Under the pieces are notes generated by a model that saw only the letters and a list, made by a program, of their open reading frames with translations, was not told the origin of the DNA and did no database searches. This document shows, piece after piece, positions 8,102-15,591 of a stretch of DNA of 64,000 nucleotides (the first letter of the stretch is position 1; each line of letters opens with the position of its first letter). The position numbers and the translations under genes were made by a program. Source of the DNA: Xanthobacter aminoxidans (lineage in GTDB: Bacteria > Pseudomonadota > Alphaproteobacteria > Rhizobiales > Xanthobacteraceae); contig NZ_JAMJXC010000015.1 of NCBI RefSeq assembly GCF_023571765.1, positions 62,001-126,000 on the forward strand, given 5' to 3'.

Positions 8102-9304
8102 ATGCCGCGCCAGCCCAATTCCCCGGCTGAACCGCCACCGGCTGAATCCCCGGCCGCCGGGCGTTCAGAGGTCGCGCCCGAGGATGCAACGCCGGAAGCC
8201 GCATCGGGCGTTCCCACGTTGCGGGATCGGCTGGGCAAGGTCATTGCCCTCGCCCACCTCAAGCTCGCGCTTCGGGCCACCATCGCCGGCATCGTCACCT
8301 ATCTTCTGGCGGAGCAGTTCTCCCTGCCCAACGGCTATTGGGCGGTACTGACCGCGGTGCTGGTGGTGCAGGCGACCTTGGGTGCCAGCCTGTCGGTGGC
8401 CATCGACCGGGCGCTGGGAACGCTGGCGGGCGGCGTCGTCGGCGTCGCGGGGGCGATGGTGGCCGGACCCTCCCAGATCCAGACGCTGGTGGTGCTGTCG
8501 CTGGCGCTGTTCATCGCTGCGGCCATGGCCGCCCGCTCACCCAGCTTCAAGTTGGCGCCGGTGACGGTCATCATCGTCATGCTGGCCCATCCGGGCGATG
8601 TCGCGCCATGGCTTGCGGGGCTGACGCGGGTGGCGGAGATCACGCTCGGCGGGGCGGTGGGCCTCCTGTGCGCCATTCTCATCCTGCCCGAGCGGGCGCT
8701 GGGGAAGCTGTTTCCCCACTGCGCCAAGGCGCTGCGGCTGACCGCGCGGCTGCTGGAGCTCGGACGCGGCGGCCTGCTGGGGCAGGGGATCGATCCATCG
8801 GTCATCGACCGGCTCAACGCCGGCGCGCGTCTCGCCTTGCGCGCGGCCGACCTGCGCCTCGTGGAGGTGCGGGCGGAGCAGGCCGGCCGCCTGACCACCC
8901 AGACCGATCCCGCGCCTGTCGTGCGCGGTGCCCGGCGGCTGTGGCATTCCGCCATCATCCTGCTGCGCAACGCCGACCGGCCCTTGGACGAGCCCGTCGC
9001 CGGCCTCGTCTCTGCGGCCCTCACGGCCGCGACGACGACGCTCTCCGCCCAGATGTCAGCCATCGCCGACCGGCTGGACGGCCTGCCCGTTGCCGACCTT
9101 GCCACCCGTGCCGATGCGGCCAGCGCGGCCGTGGCGGCGCTGGAGGCGCGGGTGGAGGAGCTGAATACCCAGGGCGCCTTCGGTGCGGTGGGCTCGGAGA
9201 CGCTGACGGCCCTGTTCTCGGCGGTCTCGGCCTGCGTCCACATGCGGGAGAACCTCGAGGAGCTCGCCGCCCGCCTCGCCGAGGTGCAAAGCGAGACGCC
9301 CTGA
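8102..9304 (+). CDS. FUSC family membrane protein (aromatic acid exporter type)
   Basis: 400 residues. After a ~40-residue polar, Pro-rich cytoplasmic leader come about six helices (60-205), starting with ALRATIAGIVTYLLAEQFSLPNGYWAV, the FUSC/DUF2955 signature with the YW pair. A long soluble helical domain (210-400) follows, which suggests coiled-coil packing. Relatives include AaeB and the fusaric-acid-resistance proteins, which export aromatic acids across the inner membrane. No membrane-fusion partner is adjacent, and full AaeB proteins are longer (~650), so this is a half-sized form. Divergent from yihY with a 157-base gap. Confidence 0.8.
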   Translation: MPRQPNSPAEPPPAESPAAGRSEVAPEDATPEAASGVPTLRDRLGKVIALAHLKLALRATIAGIVTYLLAEQFSLPNGYWAVLTAVLVVQATLGASLSVAIDRALGTLAGGVVGVAGAMVAGPSQIQTLVVLSLALFIAAAMAARSPSFKLAPVTVIIVMLAHPGDVAPWLAGLTRVAEITLGGAVGLLCAILILPERALGKLFPHCAKALRLTARLLELGRGGLLGQGIDPSVIDRLNAGARLALRAADLRLVEVRAEQAGRLTTQTDPAPVVRGARRLWHSAIILLRNADRPLDEPVAGLVSAALTAATTTLSAQMSAIADRLDGLPVADLATRADAASAAVAALEARVEELNTQGAFGAVGSETLTALFSAVSACVHMRENLEELAARLAEVQSETP

Positions 9305-9476
9305 CGACCGGCTCCCGCTCGGTCCCCTCACGGCGAAAGTCGGATCGACCGCGGCGGCGGATGCCGTATCAAGGCGCATGCGCCGCACCATTTGCGGTGC
9401 GGTGTCTGATCCGGGCCGATCCCGGCTTTCGTAATCAGGCGTTGCCTTGGCCCGGTTCCGGGGCAAGGATAGGTCA

Positions 9477-9486
9477 ATTGCGCAAT
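9477..9486. promoter_or_regulatory. Short palindrome ATTGCGCAAT upstream of mcd
   Basis: Perfect 10-bp palindrome 22 bases before the mcd ATG. TTGC/GCAA-containing palindromes are known for some regulators of short-chain acyl-CoA metabolism in alphaproteobacteria, but this one is short and could be chance. Confidence 0.3.
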
Positions 9487-9508
9487 GCACAATCAAAGGG
9501 GAGAGTTC

Positions 9509-11200
9509 ATGTCCGCCAGCGCCGCCGTTCAGTCCGTGCCCACCGGGGAATTCGACGCCGTGGCGCTCGGGCGTGTCGCGACCGACAGCCTGGAGAAGCT
9601 GCTGGCCGAGGCGACCTCCCTGGTGAAGGCCAAGGTGACGGACGGCGGGCGCATCTCTTCCGCCCTGCTGGAGAAGGAGCAGCGCGCCACCCACGGCCTC
9701 GCGTGGCTCGCGACCTACGTCTTCTCCGTGCGCGAGCTGGTGCACTATGCCGACCGTCTGACCGAGATGGGCAAGTTCGGCGACACCGAGAAGCTGATCG
9801 TGCAGATCGGCCTCGGCGAGTATGTCGCGCAGATCCTCGGCGGCATTCCCATGAGCCAGGGCGAAATCGTCCGGCTCCCCGATCTCTATGTCTCCGGCGC
9901 GACCATTGCGGCGCTGGCCGCAGAGCCGGCCATCGCGGCGCTGGTGGAGAACGGCAACACGGCGGCCAGCCGCGCCGCGCTCGCCGACATCATCCGCGAC
10001 GCGCATCTCGCCGGCACCATCGGCGAGGCGGGCCTCGACGAGACCACGGAGGCGATGCGCACCGAGATGCACCGCTTCGTGGAGGCGGAAGTCGCCCCCC
10101 ACGCCCACGAGTGGCACCTGAAGAACGAGTACATCCCGCTGGAGATCATCTCCCAGCTCTCCGAGATGGGCGTGTTCGGCCTCACCATTCCGGAAGAGTT
10201 CGGCGGCCTCGGCCTGCCGAAGGAGGCCATGTGCGTCGTCACCGAGGAATTGTCGCGCGGCTATATCGGCGTCGGCTCGCTCGGCACCCGCTCGGAGATC
10301 GCGGCGGAGCTGATCCTCGCCGGCGGCACGGATGAGCAGAAGGGCCACTTCCTGCCCAAGATCGCCTCGGGCGAGATCCTGCCCACGGCGGTGTTCACCG
10401 AGCCCAACACCGGCTCGGACCTTGCCTCCCTGCGCACCCGCGCGGTGAAGGAGGGAGACGTCTACAAGGTCAACGGCAACAAGACCTGGATCACCCATCC
10501 GGTCCGCGCCGACATCATGACCCTCTTGGTGCGCACCAATCCGGCCGAGCCCGGCTACAAGGGCCTCTCCATCCTGCTGGCGGAGAAGCCGCGCGGCTCC
10601 GACGAGAACCCGTTCCCGGCCGAGGGCATGACCGGCGGCGAGATCGAGGTGCTCGGCTATCGCGGCATGAAGGAATACGAGATCGGCTTCGACGGCTTCA
10701 CCGTGCCGGCGAAGAACCTGCTCGGCGGCGAGGAGGGGCAGGGCTTCAAGCAGCTCATGACCACTTTCGAGAGCGCCCGCATCCAGACCGCCGCCCGCGC
10801 CGTGGGCGTGGCCCAGGCGGCCATGGAGGTGGGCCTGAAATATGCGCAGGAGCGCATCCAGTTCGGCAAGTCGCTCATCAACTTCCCCCGCGTCGCCGAC
10901 AAGATCGTGATGATGGCGGTGGAGACCATGATCGCCCGCCAGATCACCTACTTCGCCGCTCGCGCCAAGGACGAGGGGCGCCGCACGGATCTCGAGGCCG
11001 GCATGTCCAAGCTGCTCGGCGCGCGCGTCGCCTGGGCGGCGGCGGACAACGCTCTGCAGATCCACGGCGGCAATGGCTTCGCGCTGGAATATCCGGTGTC
11101 GCGCATCCTGTGCGACGCGCGCATCCTCAACATCTTCGAGGGCGCGGCGGAGATCCAGGCGCAGGTCATCGCCCGCCGCCTCTTGGACGGCGGCAACTGA
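9509..11200 (+). CDS. mcd: Acyl-CoA dehydrogenase, probably (2S)-methylsuccinyl-CoA dehydrogenase
   Basis: 563 residues against ~380-400 for ordinary acyl-CoA dehydrogenases. The extra ~170 N-terminal residues (helical, with EKEQRATHGLAWLATYVFS and ADRLTEMGKFG) match the extended architecture of Mcd of the ethylmalonyl-CoA pathway. The catalytic domain has FAD/substrate segments TEPNTGSDLASLRTRA, GNKTWITHP, and the catalytic glutamate in IFEGAAEIQAQ near the C-terminus. Mcd oxidises methylsuccinyl-CoA to mesaconyl-CoA during growth on C1/C2 compounds. GGGGAG lies 6 bases before the ATG at 9509, so this start is preferred over an in-frame ATG at 9485. The specific substrate is inferred from architecture; a branched-chain acyl-CoA role is the alternative. 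Confidence 0.75.
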   Translation: MSASAAVQSVPTGEFDAVALGRVATDSLEKLLAEATSLVKAKVTDGGRISSALLEKEQRATHGLAWLATYVFSVRELVHYADRLTEMGKFGDTEKLIVQIGLGEYVAQILGGIPMSQGEIVRLPDLYVSGATIAALAAEPAIAALVENGNTAASRAALADIIRDAHLAGTIGEAGLDETTEAMRTEMHRFVEAEVAPHAHEWHLKNEYIPLEIISQLSEMGVFGLTIPEEFGGLGLPKEAMCVVTEELSRGYIGVGSLGTRSEIAAELILAGGTDEQKGHFLPKIASGEILPTAVFTEPNTGSDLASLRTRAVKEGDVYKVNGNKTWITHPVRADIMTLLVRTNPAEPGYKGLSILLAEKPRGSDENPFPAEGMTGGEIEVLGYRGMKEYEIGFDGFTVPAKNLLGGEEGQGFKQLMTTFESARIQTAARAVGVAQAAMEVGLKYAQERIQFGKSLINFPRVADKIVMMAVETMIARQITYFAARAKDEGRRTDLEAGMSKLLGARVAWAAADNALQIHGGNGFALEYPVSRILCDARILNIFEGAAEIQAQVIARRLLDGGN

Positions 11201-11216
11201 GCGGCCGGGCACGGAT

Positions 11217-11657
11217 GTGGCCCTGCTGATCGCCGACGCCCAGCCGCAGGACGAGGCCGCATGGCGTCGCCTGTGGGCGGGCTACAACGCCTTTTACGAG
11301 ACCGAGGTGGGGGCGGACATCACCGCCCGCACCTGGGCGCGCATCCTCGATCCCTCGGTGCCGATCATCGGGCGCATCGCACGGCGCGGCGGCGAGCCGG
11401 CCGGCTTCTCCAACAGCGTCCTGCACGAGGGCACCTGGGTCGCCAACCCCGTCTGCTATCTGGAAGACCTGTTCGTGGATCCCGCCTGCCGCGGTGGCGG
11501 TATCGGCCGGGCGCTGATCGCGGATCTCGTCCGCATGGGCAAGGAGAGGGGCTGGTCCAGCCTCTACTGGCACACGCGGCAGGATAATCCTGCCCGCCGG
11601 CTCTACGACAGCTTCGTCGCGGCGGACGATTTCGTCCGCTACCGCATGGACCTGTGA
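11217..11657 (+). CDS. GNAT family N-acetyltransferase
   Basis: 146 residues from a GTG start 16 bases after the mcd stop, which suggests translational coupling or at least one transcript. It shows the acetyl-CoA-binding motif A DLFVDPACRGGGIGRALIAD (Q/RxxGxG/A form RGGGIG) and motif B WSSLYWHTRQDNPARRLYDSF, with the NxxAxxLY pattern typical of small GNAT acetyltransferases. No ATG exists near this position; longer frames enter the mcd gene and look unreal. Substrate unknown. The overlap with the mcd transcript may only be convenience. Confidence 0.85.
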   Translation: MALLIADAQPQDEAAWRRLWAGYNAFYETEVGADITARTWARILDPSVPIIGRIARRGGEPAGFSNSVLHEGTWVANPVCYLEDLFVDPACRGGGIGRALIADLVRMGKERGWSSLYWHTRQDNPARRLYDSFVAADDFVRYRMDL

Positions 11658-11663
11658 CGCGGC

Positions 11664-12500
11664 TCAGGCGAGCCGCGCGGCATTGTCCTGCGCATAGGTC
11701 GCGAGCGAACGCGGCGCATGGCCGGTCAGGGTCTCCACGTCGCCGGTAATGCGCGCCGTCCAGCCCTCGCGGACGGGGTGGAAGAGCGAGGCGAGGAAGC
11801 CCGCATAGGGTTCCGGCACGCCCGCGCCCGTAAGGATGCCGACGAAGGCATCATCGCTCACCGGCGTGTAGGCGATGGGCTTGCCCGTCACCGGCGCGAG
11901 GATGGCCGCCGCCTCGCCATAGCTCAGCGCCTCGGGTCCGGTGAGGTTGAAGGCGCGCCCATCGAAGCGATCCGTGGTCAGGGCGGCCGCCGCGCTTTCG
12001 GCGATGTCGCGGGCGTCGATGAAGCTCGTCTTGCCCTCGGCCGCGGGAACGGCGATCACGCCGTGGTCGATGCCGGCCTTCCAGAAGGTGTGGAAATTGT
12101 CCGCGAACCAGTTCGGCCGCAGGATCACGAACGGCGTGCCCGAGCGCTCCAGAACCAATTCCACCTGCCGGTAGGGGATGGCGTCGTCCGCATCGACGCC
12201 GAGGGCCGTCATCAGCACCACCTTCACCTTGCGGGCGGCCGCGGCCTCGATCACGGGCAGGAGGCGCCCGGTGATGTCGAGGGAGCCGGTGGGCGCCAGC
12301 AGGAAGAGCCGGTCCACGCCGGCGAAGGCTGTGGCGAAGGTGGAGGGATCGTCCATGTCGAGCGCCACGCCCTGCGCACCGCCCACGGCCTTGCCCGCGC
12401 GGGAGGCCGCCTTCACCTGTTCGCCCTTCGCCAGAAGGGCCTGCACCAGCGGTTGGCCCACGTTGCCGTTGGCCGCGAAAAACAGAATCTGACCCGACAT
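11664..12500 (-). CDS. NmrA-like NAD(P)-binding SDR family protein
   Basis: 278 residues. The N-terminal nucleotide-binding motif FFAANGNVGQPLVQALLAKG is a variant of GxxGxxG, with AAN-GNVG instead of GATGxxG. It is followed by VKAASR, GVDRLFLLAPTG, and the atypical-SDR segment FVILRPNWFADNF. This resembles NmrA/QOR2-like NAD(P)H:quinone reductases that often sit beside HxlR regulators. AGGAGA lies 6 bases before the ATG at 12500. Divergent from an HxlR gene with palindromic sites between, which suggests response to quinone or electrophile stress (inference). Confidence 0.87.
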   Translation of the reverse strand: MSGQILFFAANGNVGQPLVQALLAKGEQVKAASRAGKAVGGAQGVALDMDDPSTFATAFAGVDRLFLLAPTGSLDITGRLLPVIEAAAARKVKVVLMTALGVDADDAIPYRQVELVLERSGTPFVILRPNWFADNFHTFWKAGIDHGVIAVPAAEGKTSFIDARDIAESAAAALTTDRFDGRAFNLTGPEALSYGEAAAILAPVTGKPIAYTPVSDDAFVGILTGAGVPEPYAGFLASLFHPVREGWTARITGDVETLTGHAPRSLATYAQDNAARLA

Positions 12501-12550
12501 GATCGCTCTCCTGCTCGCCGGCGCACGGTGGCGCGGGCGTCCAAGGATAG

Positions 12551-12580
12551 GTTTCCATTGGAAACTAGCTTCCGATCGGA
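12551..12580. promoter_or_regulatory. Two adjacent perfect palindromes in the SDR/HxlR divergent gap
   Basis: GTTTCCA-T-TGGAAAC at 12551-12565 and TCCGATCGGA at 12571-12580. An imperfect dyad GGAA-ACTAGC-TTCC (12560-12573) bridges them. Together they form an array of GGAA/TTCC half-sites, 50 bases from the SDR start and 48 from the HxlR start. The HxlR product, an obligate dimer, is the obvious candidate binder. Confidence 0.6.
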
Positions 12581-12628
12581 TACATACTCCTGGTCGAGCG
12601 AGCCCAAAAGAGAGCACCTTGAACTCAC

Positions 12629-13063
12629 ATGGTCACTTCCGGGAAACCGCAGAACGCGCCTGAGCGGGACGCCGAGAGCTGCCGTCTCCCCTGGCCCTTC
12701 GATGTCTATGAGGCGCAATGCCCGACGCGCATGGTGCTGGACCGCATCGCCGACAAATGGGCGGTGCTGATCCTCGACCGGCTGCGCGACGGCCCCGTGC
12801 GGTTCAATCACCTCAGGCGGGACATCAAGGGCATCTCGCAGAAGGTGCTGTCGCAGACGCTGAAGAAGCTGGAGCGCGACGGGCTCCTCTCGCGGGCGGT
12901 CTTCCCCACGGTGCCGGTCACTGTGGAATATGCGCTCACCCCCCTCGGCCGGACGCTGACCGACGCGGTGGCGGCCATCGCCCACTGGGCCGAGCGCAAC
13001 ATGGAGGCGGTGCTGGCGGCGCAGGCCGCCTATGACGCCCGGGCGGGGGGCGAGCCGGGCTGA
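12629..13063 (+). CDS. HxlR family transcriptional regulator
   Basis: 144 residues. The HxlR winged helix occupies ~30-120: CPTRMVLDRIADKWAVLILD, then RFNHLRRDIKGISQKVLSQTLKKLERDGL and the wing VEYALTPLGRTL. C31 sits at the position of the redox-sensing cysteine of HypR/YodB-type members, and there is a second cysteine at 18, so thiol-based sensing of quinones or aldehydes is plausible (inference). It is divergent from the NmrA-like reductase, the common HxlR arrangement in which the regulator represses the neighbour and itself. The C-terminal tail is short and Ala-rich. Confidence 0.9.
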   Translation: MVTSGKPQNAPERDAESCRLPWPFDVYEAQCPTRMVLDRIADKWAVLILDRLRDGPVRFNHLRRDIKGISQKVLSQTLKKLERDGLLSRAVFPTVPVTVEYALTPLGRTLTDAVAAIAHWAERNMEAVLAAQAAYDARAGGEPG

Positions 13064-13079
13064 CCGGTGAGGCGGGGCG

Positions 13080-13313
13080 CTAGTCCGCCGCCTCGTCCGC
13101 GTCCTCTTTCCCCGGCACATATTCCAGAATGTCGCCGGGTTGGCAGCCGAGGGTTTCGCAGATGCGGGCGAGCGTGTCGAAGCGCACGCCGCGCACCTTG
13201 CCGGACTTGAGCAATGAGACGTTCTGCTCGGTGATGCCGATGCGCTCGGCAAGCTCGCGCGAACGCATCTTGCGGCGCGCCAGCATCACGTCGAGATTGA
13301 CGATGATGGGCAT
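13080..13313 (-). CDS. Small XRE-type (YozG-like) DNA-binding protein
   Basis: 77 residues comprising almost only an HTH: MLARRKMRSRELAERIGITE, then QNVSLLKSGKVRGVRFDTLARICETLGCQPGDILEY. This is the Cro/CI-type pattern of the small regulators paired with DUF2975 membrane proteins. The last residues are acidic (GKEDADEAAD). It lies 22 bases downstream of the DUF2975 gene and is surely co-transcribed with it. The membrane partner probably influences the regulator, by analogy with such pairs, but no mechanism is established. Confidence 0.9.
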   Translation of the reverse strand: MPIIVNLDVMLARRKMRSRELAERIGITEQNVSLLKSGKVRGVRFDTLARICETLGCQPGDILEYVPGKEDADEAAD

Positions 13314-13335
13314 GGTGCTCCCATAGCCTCCCCGC

Positions 13336-13890
13336 TCAGACGAAGCTCGCGTTTTCTTCGGCGATGCGCGCCGCCTCGCGCATGACCGCCCCCACCCCGA
13401 TGACGAGCAGGCCGACGATCACCGCCACCACGTCGTGGCTGGAAATCGAGACGGCGATGGCGCGCGCGCCCGGCGGGTTGTTGAGGGTGAGGGCGATGCT
13501 TAGTGCGACCCCGACGAAGGGGGCGATCAGGCCCTGGAGCGCCACCGCCGCGCCGAAGCGCTCCAGCCGCACCGCCAGCAAGGCGGAGATGAGTTCGCCG
13601 CGGCCGAAATCGCGGAAGATCTGGCGCACCTGAAGCAGGCCATAGGCGAGGATGCCGAGCGGGATCGCGGAAATCGCGAGGCCTGCGGCGAGGCTCGCGC
13701 CATCGAGGGCGATGGGATGCCCGGCGAGGCCGATGCGCGGGACGATCACCCGTTCCACCAGCCCCGGCGACAGCCAGATGCCGAGGCCGGATGCCACCAG
13801 CAGCAGGAGGATCACGAGGGTTGCGACCGAAAGGGCGCGCCCGAGGCGCACGACGCGATGGAGTTTGGGGTCGAGGGGCGGAGGGGACAT
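13336..13890 (-). CDS. DUF2975 domain membrane protein
   Basis: 184 residues with four predicted membrane helices (about 20-42, 62-88, 112-132 and 150-172) and a short tail, the usual DUF2975 layout. Typical segments are LQVRQIFRDFGRGELISALLAVRLERFG in the cytoplasmic loop and SSHDVVAVIVGLLVIGVGAVMREAARIAEEN at the end. AAGGAAAGG precedes the ATG at 13890. It is the first gene of a two-gene operon with an XRE-type regulator. Function unknown. Its AT-rich promoter region is shared with the divergent lipoprotein gene. Confidence 0.88.
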   Translation of the reverse strand: MSPPPLDPKLHRVVRLGRALSVATLVILLLLVASGLGIWLSPGLVERVIVPRIGLAGHPIALDGASLAAGLAISAIPLGILAYGLLQVRQIFRDFGRGELISALLAVRLERFGAAVALQGLIAPFVGVALSIALTLNNPPGARAIAVSISSHDVVAVIVGLLVIGVGAVMREAARIAEENASFV

Positions 13891-13950
13891 CAGTAGCCTT
13901 TCCTTGACGCATTCATTTTTTATCGTAAAACAGTAATTATTCAACCCAAA
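13891..13950. promoter_or_regulatory. AT-rich divergent promoter region with inverted repeat
   Basis: This 60-base gap is strongly AT-rich in a very GC-rich region. It contains TTTTA-TCG-TAAAA at 13918-13930, a candidate operator for the small XRE regulator, followed by a TAATTATT stretch that could supply a -10 element for either gene. Promoter positions cannot be fixed by eye. Confidence 0.5.
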
Positions 13951-14589
13951 ATGAGAGATCGGATGCGTTTCTTTCTCGCCCATGCCTGGCCCTTGCGGGC
14001 GCTCGCCTTGCTGGTGCTTGTTCTGTCGGTTGGCGCCTGCTCCCATGTGCCCATCAGCTCCCTGCCGCAGCTTGCCACCCTCGATCTCGAAACGGCGGAC
14101 CTGACCGTCCTGCGCGCGGCCGTGCGCGCGCCCAAGGAGATCGTGGCGGTGCCCGGCGGGGCGTTCGTGGTCATGTCCTACTGGCGCCAGGGTGATGAGG
14201 CCCGCAAGACGACCGTCCAGGCGTTGCTGGAGGTGGAGACGGACCCGAAGGCCCTCGCGGCGCTCAAGGAGGAGGAGCGCGCGGGCATGCGCATCACCCT
14301 GTTCCGCCTCACCGAAGAGGGCCGGCGCAAGCTGGAGGCGGCGCGCAGCGAGGCGCTGGCGCTGAAATCGGACGAGCTGGCGAAGGGGCGGCGCGCCAGC
14401 GGATCGCTCGCGGTGTCGGCGGAGGGATGCGTGCGCAGCGCGCTGCCGGCCGGGCCGCTGCTGCTCAGCACCTATCTCAGGCTGAAGCCGGGGGGCAATT
14501 TCGTGACGTTGATCCAGGACATCGATCTGCGAACGCTGCTGGCCCAGGCCGGCTCCGACGAGAGCGCCATGAAACCCTGCGCCAATTGA
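13951..14589 (+). CDS. Hypothetical lipoprotein
   Basis: 212 residues (208 if the ATG at 13963 is used). The N-terminus has a charged start, a hydrophobic core ALALLVLVLSVG and a lipobox ending LSVGAC (Cys near residue 30), so it is likely a lipidated periplasmic or outer-membrane protein. The rest alternates beta-like stretches with a Lys/Glu/Arg/Ala-rich helix (95-140) that may form a coiled coil. Two further cysteines occur near residues 163 and 210. I recognise no family. Its 3' end is tandemly duplicated downstream (see repeat). It shares its promoter region with the DUF2975/XRE operon. Confidence 0.72.
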   Translation: MRDRMRFFLAHAWPLRALALLVLVLSVGACSHVPISSLPQLATLDLETADLTVLRAAVRAPKEIVAVPGGAFVVMSYWRQGDEARKTTVQALLEVETDPKALAALKEEERAGMRITLFRLTEEGRRKLEAARSEALALKSDELAKGRRASGSLAVSAEGCVRSALPAGPLLLSTYLRLKPGGNFVTLIQDIDLRTLLAQAGSDESAMKPCAN

Positions 14590-14628
14590 AGCCGTGCGCC
14601 AATTGAAGTCCTGCGCCAACTGAGCGGG
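14578..14628 (+). repeat. 17-bp tandem repeat covering the end of the lipoprotein gene
   Basis: Three head-to-tail copies of a 17-base unit beginning TGCGCCAATTGAAG start at 14578, 14595 and 14612; the third is diverged (CAACTGAG). Each copy includes the codons for Cys-Ala-Asn and a stop codon, so the gene's last codons have been duplicated as non-coding copies after the genuine TGA. Confidence 0.85.
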
Positions 14629-14631
14629 GCT

Positions 14632-15141
14632 TTAGGCCTCGCCGGCCGGCGGAATCTCCACTTCCATCGCCTCGTGGCCGGTCAGGCGGAAGAAGGCGCG
14701 CAGGGCGTCCGGCGTGAGCACGGTGGTGCGGGCGTTGGTGAGCGGGTGGCAGCCCACGAGGTCGGCGCGCATGAGCGCTGCGTCGATGGCGAAGCGGACC
14801 CGGCCTTCGGTATCGTTGGCGAGCGCAAGCACGCTCACCGAGCCGGGCAGGATGCCGAGATGCTCCATGAGCGCCTCGGGCGAGGCGAAGGAGAGCGAGC
14901 CCTTGGCCCCCAGCGGGTCGCGCAGGGCCTTGAGGTTCACCGGGGTATCCTCGGCGAGCGTCAGCAGGAAATAGGTCTTCTTCCCGTCGCGCAGGAACAG
15001 GTTCTTGGTGTGGGCGCCGGGAATGTCGCCGCGCAGCGCCTGCGATTCGGCCACCGTGTGGACGGGCGGATGCTCGTAGGTGGTGCCGGAAATGTCGTTC
15101 TGCGCGAGGAAGGCGAGAAGGGTGTCGGGCGTGTGGGGCAT
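14632..15141 (-). CDS. YbaK/ProX-type aminoacyl-tRNA deacylase (ProXp-ala-like)
   Basis: 169 residues, a single YbaK/INS-like domain. It shows YEHPPVHTVAESQALRG near 22-38, KNLFLRDGKKTYFLLTLAEDTPVNLKAL (the catalytic-lysine region of the family), the GSLSFASPEALMEHLGILPGSV segment and the C-terminal PLTNARTTVLTPDALRAFFRLTGHE. These are standard for the free-standing prolyl-tRNA-synthetase-associated domain (ProXp-ala, formerly PrdX), which hydrolyses Ala-tRNA(Pro). Convergent with the lipoprotein gene; no operon partner. Confident family, likely substrate. Confidence 0.88.
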   Translation of the reverse strand: MPHTPDTLLAFLAQNDISGTTYEHPPVHTVAESQALRGDIPGAHTKNLFLRDGKKTYFLLTLAEDTPVNLKALRDPLGAKGSLSFASPEALMEHLGILPGSVSVLALANDTEGRVRFAIDAALMRADLVGCHPLTNARTTVLTPDALRAFFRLTGHEAMEVEIPPAGEA

Positions 15142-15240
15142 GGGCCGGTCGGTCTTGGCGGGGAGACGCCAGCCTTAGACCCGCGCGGCAGCTTCAGGCA
15201 AGCGCTCCGGGAACAACACGCCGCCCGCCTGGAAGGCAGG

Positions 15241-15273
15241 AAAAGGCCGCCGGCTCGCCTGGAGCCGACGGCC
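15241..15273 (-). terminator. Intrinsic terminator for the small secreted-protein genes
   Basis: Read on the minus strand, a 12-bp stem (GGCCGTCGGCTC / GAGCCGGCGGCC, one mismatch position) with a 5-base loop is followed by TTTT. It lies 9 bases after the stop codon of the 90-residue secreted protein. Confidence 0.75.
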
Positions 15274-15281
15274 GGTCTGGT

Positions 15282-15554
15282 TCAGCGCAGCTGGGTGAGG
15301 CAGGCGCCGGCGGCCTCGGCGGCGGGGCGGGCGTTGCTCATGGAGAGGGCGCCGGACTGCACCAGGGCCTTGGTCTTCTCGGTCACGAGCGCACGGGGAT
15401 CGGCAGCGCCGGCAAAGCCGGGCGCGGCGGCGGCATAGACGGCCTTGGCGTCGGGGCCGAGGCCGGCGGCGCACTGGTCGGCCGCGGCCTTGTCGGCGAG
15501 CGCGGGGGCGGCGCAGGCGAGGGTCAGGGCAGCGGCGCAGAGCAGGGACTTCAT
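15282..15554 (-). CDS. Small secreted hypothetical protein
   Basis: 90 residues with a clear signal peptide (MKSLLCAAALTLACAAPALA, likely cleaved after ALA). The mature ~70 residues are helical and Ala-rich with two cysteines (AAADQCAAGLG and the C-terminal AGACLTQLR) that could form a disulfide in the periplasm. GGAGG precedes the ATG at 15554; longer upstream starts would bury the signal peptide and are rejected. It lies 37 bases downstream of another secreted-protein gene and ends at a terminator, so the two likely form one transcript. No recognised domain; similar short Cys-pair proteins occur in Rhizobiales. Confidence 0.72.
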   Translation of the reverse strand: MKSLLCAAALTLACAAPALADKAAADQCAAGLGPDAKAVYAAAAPGFAGAADPRALVTEKTKALVQSGALSMSNARPAAEAAGACLTQLR

Positions 15555-15591
15555 GGGATGTTGCCTCCAGTGAATTTCAGGACGCACGCGA

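Noticed and set aside
9370-9410. Hairpin-forming sequence CCGCACC...GGTGCGG downstream of the FUSC gene
   Set aside because: Stem present but no T tract follows, and such stems are frequent at this GC content; not strong enough to call a terminator.
11658-11677. Dyad CGCGGCTC-AGGC-GAGCCGCG at the convergent GNAT/SDR ends
   Set aside because: It overlaps the SDR 3' end and has no T tract; it could be a terminator but is equally expected from coding constraint.
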